From contig CACAIK010000010.1 of the NCBI GenBank assembly GCA_902532525.1, positions 1-44,729 on the forward strand: a DNA stretch of 44,729 nt, read 5' to 3'. The notes beneath the pieces are model-generated. The model saw nothing but the letters and a program-made list of their open reading frames with translations. It searched no databases and was not told where the DNA came from. Of the stretch, positions 41,320 through 44,729 are shown in pieces; within the stretch, counting starts at the first letter, position 1, and every line of letters begins with the position of its first letter. Source of the DNA: an uncultured Pelagibacteraceae bacterium. Lineage in GTDB: Bacteria; Pseudomonadota; Alphaproteobacteria; Pelagibacterales; Pelagibacteraceae. The position numbers and the translations under genes are program-made.

Positions 41320-43694
41320 TAATTGAATGGTTTAATTTTAAGCAATAAAGAAGGCAAAAGAGTTAAAACAGAAACCATTGCAAGCAACATAGCAATCCCC
41401 GTAAATACACCAAAGTAAATTGTTGGTATAAAATTTGACATTACTAAAATTGAAAATCCAAAAACTATTGTAATTGAAGTATTTAAAATAGCTTTACCGA
41501 CTGTTGAGTGACACAATTTTAGTGTCTTATTATAATTTTTTAATTTTGCATACTCCTCTTTAAATCTATAAATATAATGAATGCTATTATCTACAGCTAT
41601 ACCTATTGTTATTGCTGCAATTGTTATTGTCATCATATCTAGCGGAATTCCCAATAGTCCTATTAAACCTAATATAAAGAAAGCTGCTATAAAATTAGGC
41701 ACAACACCTATTAGAGCTAATTTTAAATTTTTGAAAAGAACGATAAACATTATTAAAATTCCAAGCATAACAAATCCGAGGGTCAAAATTTGAGATTTAA
41801 ATAAACTTTGTAATAGATTATTAAAAAGAATTAATACACCTCCCAATTTGAATTCATCTTTTTTTAAACCTAATTTATTTTCAAGATCAGAATTTATTTT
41901 AATCAATAAATCATTTCTCCTTAGATTATCTAATGAGTCTTTTATCCTTAAGCTTATTCTGGCCTCAGAGTCTTTTATAGATATGTATGGATCAACAATT
42001 TCTTTTTTTATGTTATCAGGAATCTTAGTATATAAGACTCCCATTTCTAAAGATCCAAGCTCTTTATTATTATTTAATTGAGTAGCAACATCAATTATTG
42101 AAGAAAAAGAGAGAACTTTTCCAACTGGCTCTAAAGAATCTAAATAATTATGAACTTTTTTTATTTTATTAATTTTATCTTTAGTAAACCAATATTTTTC
42201 ATCATTTTCATCTTCATCACCCCAATCATCCTCTTCATCGTCTGATTTTTGGTCAATTTCATCTTTTTTTGGAAATTTTAAAATAACTTCAAGTGGAGTT
42301 GTGCCTCCCAGCTTTTCATCAATAAGTTTCATTCCTTTGTAAATTTCTGTATTTTTATCAAAATAATTTATAAAACTATTTTCTACTTTAAGCTTTGAAA
42401 TTCCTAATATACTTAGAAATATAATTATTAAAGTTGACCCAAATACAGTATTTTGGTTTGAAATTGAAACATTGCTAAAAAAATTAGTTACTTTGGTACC
42501 TTTCTCTTCTTTTAAAGAAACTTTATTAAAATTTAATAAATTAATTAATGTTGGTAATAGACTAAAAGTAATAAGAAATGAAATTACTAGACCAAAAGTC
42601 ATCATAAATCCAAAATCTATTATTGGTTTTATTTCACTAAACACTAGAGACAAGAAAGCAAATATAGTTGTTAAAGCTGTATATAATATAGGCCAAAACA
42701 TCTTATTTGTTGTTAAAGAGATAATCTTTAATTTATTCAATTTAGGAAATTGTTTTGACAGTTGAAGATACCTAGTACTGATGTGAATATTCATAGCCAT
42801 CGTCAATATCAACATTAAAGCAATAAAGTTTGATGATATAACAGTAACTTTCCATCCCAAGAGGCCTAAAAGTCCAGTCATTATTAATACTGAAAAAAAA
42901 CAACTACTAATCGGAACAATTACCCATATTAATTTTCTAAATACATACCAAAGAGTAGCAATAATAAAGATAAAAACGCCAAGTCCAAAAACTATTATAT
43001 CATTCTTTATAAAGGTCATCATGTCATCAGCAATCATTGGAATGCCTCCTAAATGAATTTTGCTAGTTGAATCAAAATTTTTAATTACTTGTCTTATTTC
43101 CAAAATATTTTGATGATTTTGTTTTTTTAAATTATCTTTATATAATTCTTCTTCTATTTTACTTTTAAACTCTGTAATTTTATCTTTCGATTTTAAATAA
43201 ACTATAATACCAGATGTTTTACCATCCTCGCTGATAACAAAATTTCTGAAAACAGGACTATTCAATATTTCATTAAATCCTCTTTCTTTGTCAATGTTCG
43301 GTGACGTAAGTGTTGAGTAGTTTTGTAGTCTTTCAATAAGAGGCTCATCAGAGCTGCTTAATAATGGAATATCTAATAGTGTGATTACATTATGCACCCA
43401 TTCAAGTTGTTGAATTTGATTTTTAAGCTTTAATAGATTTTTAATAGAAGACTCGTTTATCATTTTCTTTTTTGGTGTGTATGTGAGAACTAAAAATTCT
43501 TTTGCACCATATCTATCGTTTATTTCATTCAGGTATTTTAAATCTGGATCACCTTCTATTAATAAGGTTTCAGAGGATGCATCAAGTCTAAAGTTTTTTG
43601 AATGATATCCAAAAAAACATAAGCAAATTAATAATATAATTAAAATTAAGCTTGGTTTTTTTAAAACAATATTTTGATATAATTTAGCTAACAT
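41319..43694 (-). CDS. RND/MMPL-family exporter (COG1033 type)
   Basis: A 791 aa membrane protein with two halves, each one helix, a large extracytoplasmic loop and a five-helix bundle: helices at about 12-30 and 233-385, then 415-432 and 635-785. The loops carry the family-like LDASSETLLIEGDP and KVENSFINYFDKNTEIYKG. COG1033 members move lipids or hydrophobic compounds; hopanoid transporter HpnN and mycobacterial MmpL are relatives. An unusual run of Asp/Glu at residues 479-500 lies in the second loop. Substrate unknown. Confidence 0.88.
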   Translation of the reverse strand: MLAKLYQNIVLKKPSLILIILLICLCFFGYHSKNFRLDASSETLLIEGDPDLKYLNEINDRYGAKEFLVLTYTPKKKMINESSIKNLLKLKNQIQQLEWVHNVITLLDIPLLSSSDEPLIERLQNYSTLTSPNIDKERGFNEILNSPVFRNFVISEDGKTSGIIVYLKSKDKITEFKSKIEEELYKDNLKKQNHQNILEIRQVIKNFDSTSKIHLGGIPMIADDMMTFIKNDIIVFGLGVFIFIIATLWYVFRKLIWVIVPISSCFFSVLIMTGLLGLLGWKVTVISSNFIALMLILTMAMNIHISTRYLQLSKQFPKLNKLKIISLTTNKMFWPILYTALTTIFAFLSLVFSEIKPIIDFGFMMTFGLVISFLITFSLLPTLINLLNFNKVSLKEEKGTKVTNFFSNVSISNQNTVFGSTLIIIFLSILGISKLKVENSFINYFDKNTEIYKGMKLIDEKLGGTTPLEVILKFPKKDEIDQKSDDEEDDWGDEDENDEKYWFTKDKINKIKKVHNYLDSLEPVGKVLSFSSIIDVATQLNNNKELGSLEMGVLYTKIPDNIKKEIVDPYISIKDSEARISLRIKDSLDNLRRNDLLIKINSDLENKLGLKKDEFKLGGVLILFNNLLQSLFKSQILTLGFVMLGILIMFIVLFKNLKLALIGVVPNFIAAFFILGLIGLLGIPLDMMTITIAAITIGIAVDNSIHYIYRFKEEYAKLKNYNKTLKLCHSTVGKAILNTSITIVFGFSILVMSNFIPTIYFGVFTGIAMLLAMVSVLTLLPSLLLKIKPFN

Positions 43695-43719
43695 TAACTA
43701 TTAGCTTTTATAATTTAAT

Positions 43720-44729
43720 TTAATTATTTTGAATATCTTTAAATTTAGTAAACATTGCCTCAAATTCAAGCATTACATTGCCTGTCGGTCCGTGTCTTTG
43801 CTTTTGAATAATTAATTCAGCTAAATGAGAAACTTCATTCATTTTTGCTTGCCATTCAGCATGCTCAACAGTGGCAGGTCTTGGCTCTTTACCTTGCAAA
43901 TAATACGCTTCTCTATAAACAAACATCACCACATCCGCATCCTGTTCAATTGACCCAGACTCTCTAAGGTCTGATAATTGTGGTTTTTTATCGTCTCTTT
44001 GTTCCACTGCTCTTGATAACTGAGAAAGTGCTAGAACTGGTACAGCTAACTCTTTTGCAAGAGCCTTTAATCCTTGAGTAATTTCAGATATTTCCTGAAC
44101 TCTGCCATTATTTGAGTTTGAGGCTCTCATCAACTGAATATAGTCAATTACGACCATATCTAGTCCATATAATCTTTTAATTCTTCTGGCTCTATTACTT
44201 AATGCAGCGATGGTTATCGCTGGTGTTTCATCAATATATAAAGGAAGTTCAGATATATCCTTTGATGTTTCTATAAATTTATCAAATTGTTCTTCAGATA
44301 TTTTACCACGTCTAATGTCATTCGATTTAATTCTTGATTGTTCTGCAAGAATTCTAGTAGAAAGTTGCTCGGAAGACATCTCAAGAGAAAAAAAAGCTAC
44401 TGAACTCTTTTCACCACTTTCCTGAATTTTCTTAGCAGCATTAAACGCAATATTTGTAGCTAAAGCTGTTTTACCCATTGATGGTCTGCCTGCAATAATT
44501 ATAAGATCTGACTTATGAAGACCTCCAAGTCTGTCGTCTAAATCTTTTAATCCCGTTGGCACTCCAACTATACCTTCTTCATTTTTATATGCGTTAGAGG
44601 CCATTTCAATAGTTTGTTTCATTGCTTCATCAAATTTTATTAATGAGGAATTAAATGATCCTTTCTCAGCAAGATCAAACAAATACTTTTCGTAATTTTC
44701 AATTATTTTTTGTCCATCAATTTCCAAGT
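43720..44729 (-). CDS. dnaB: Replicative DNA helicase, C-terminal part, 5' end outside window
   Basis: The RecA-like C-terminal domain of DnaB, which unwinds DNA at replication forks. The Walker A motif AGRPSMGKTAL lies near the start of the visible part, followed by FFSLEMSSEQL, VVIDYIQLM (Walker B) and LSQLSRAVEQRDDKKP...LRESGSIEQDADVVMF. The reading frame stays open to the window edge, so the true start and N-terminal domain lie beyond it. The C terminus is complete. No intein is present in the visible part. Confidence 0.96.
   Translation of the reverse strand, partial: LEIDGQKIIENYEKYLFDLAEKGSFNSSLIKFDEAMKQTIEMASNAYKNEEGIVGVPTGLKDLDDRLGGLHKSDLIIIAGRPSMGKTALATNIAFNAAKKIQESGEKSSVAFFSLEMSSEQLSTRILAEQSRIKSNDIRRGKISEEQFDKFIETSKDISELPLYIDETPAITIAALSNRARRIKRLYGLDMVVIDYIQLMRASNSNNGRVQEISEITQGLKALAKELAVPVLALSQLSRAVEQRDDKKPQLSDLRESGSIEQDADVVMFVYREAYYLQGKEPRPATVEHAEWQAKMNEVSHLAELIIQKQRHGPTGNVMLEFEAMFTKFKDIQNN

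Noticed and set aside
41581-42765. Plus-strand ORFs of 70-97 codons opposite the RND gene
   Set aside because: All lie inside the RND coding sequence in antisense and show the usual reversed-hydrophobic composition.

Overview
The window is a very AT-rich, densely packed bacterial chromosome segment. Gene content and style point to a SAR11-clade (Pelagibacterales) alphaproteobacterium: tiny or negative intergenic gaps, many TAATG/ATGA stop-start overlaps, a tandem glycine riboswitch in front of gcvT, a TRAP transporter, NAD-dependent formate dehydrogenase and many small-molecule permeases. This assignment is an inference from content. No rRNA, tRNA, CRISPR, insertion sequence or prophage was seen, and no stretch longer than 300 bases lacks a gene.

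Left part (1-8200): the 3' end of guaA, glyoxalase I (gloA), a TerC-family membrane protein (minus), then a TRAP transporter (dctP, a hairpin, dctQ, dctM). A TPR protein and 5-oxoprolinase subunit A (pxpA) follow on the minus strand, diverging from pxpB, pxpC and an EamA permease. Together this looks like a pyroglutamate uptake and hydrolysis locus.

Glycine block (8230-12736): a two-aptamer glycine riboswitch, then gcvT-gcvH-gcvP. A 12-base stretch at the aptamer junction is perfectly complementary to the gcvT ribosome-binding region and whole start codon, which suggests a translational ON switch. Formate dehydrogenase (20673-21872), threonine aldolase (28583-29632) and a DAO-family amine oxidase (17723-18826) add to a glycine/one-carbon theme.

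Lipid/photo-oxidative block (12742-17721): a COG2907-type flavoprotein, DUF1365, a cyclopropane-fatty-acyl-synthase-like methyltransferase and a DUF3833 lipoprotein, with an SDR and TspO. This set matches a gene cluster tied in other proteobacteria to singlet-oxygen responses and fatty-acyl modification.

Middle (17723-28539): oxidoreductases, exported MsrA, formate dehydrogenase, an HPP membrane protein with a NifU/IscU-like scaffold protein, an EamA permease, an amidinotransferase, and a more AT-rich trio (polytopic GT-C-like membrane protein, B12-binding-type radical SAM protein with unusual cysteine spacing, and a second copy of the SDR).

Right part (29629-44729) is almost entirely minus strand: sodB, exported MsrB, small conserved-looking proteins, a GYD protein, a Rossmann protein, MFS and EamA transporters, gshB-gshA, a DUF255 thioredoxin-fold protein, a PhnZ-like HD oxygenase candidate, purF-cvpA, an RND/MMPL-type exporter and the 3' portion of dnaB, which runs off the window edge.

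The most noteworthy signals are the riboswitch expression platform, the TRAP-pxp association, the photo-oxidative lipid module, the loss of Fe-S ligand cysteines in PurF, the PhnZ-like HD protein, and six convergent gene junctions with essentially no space between stop codons.
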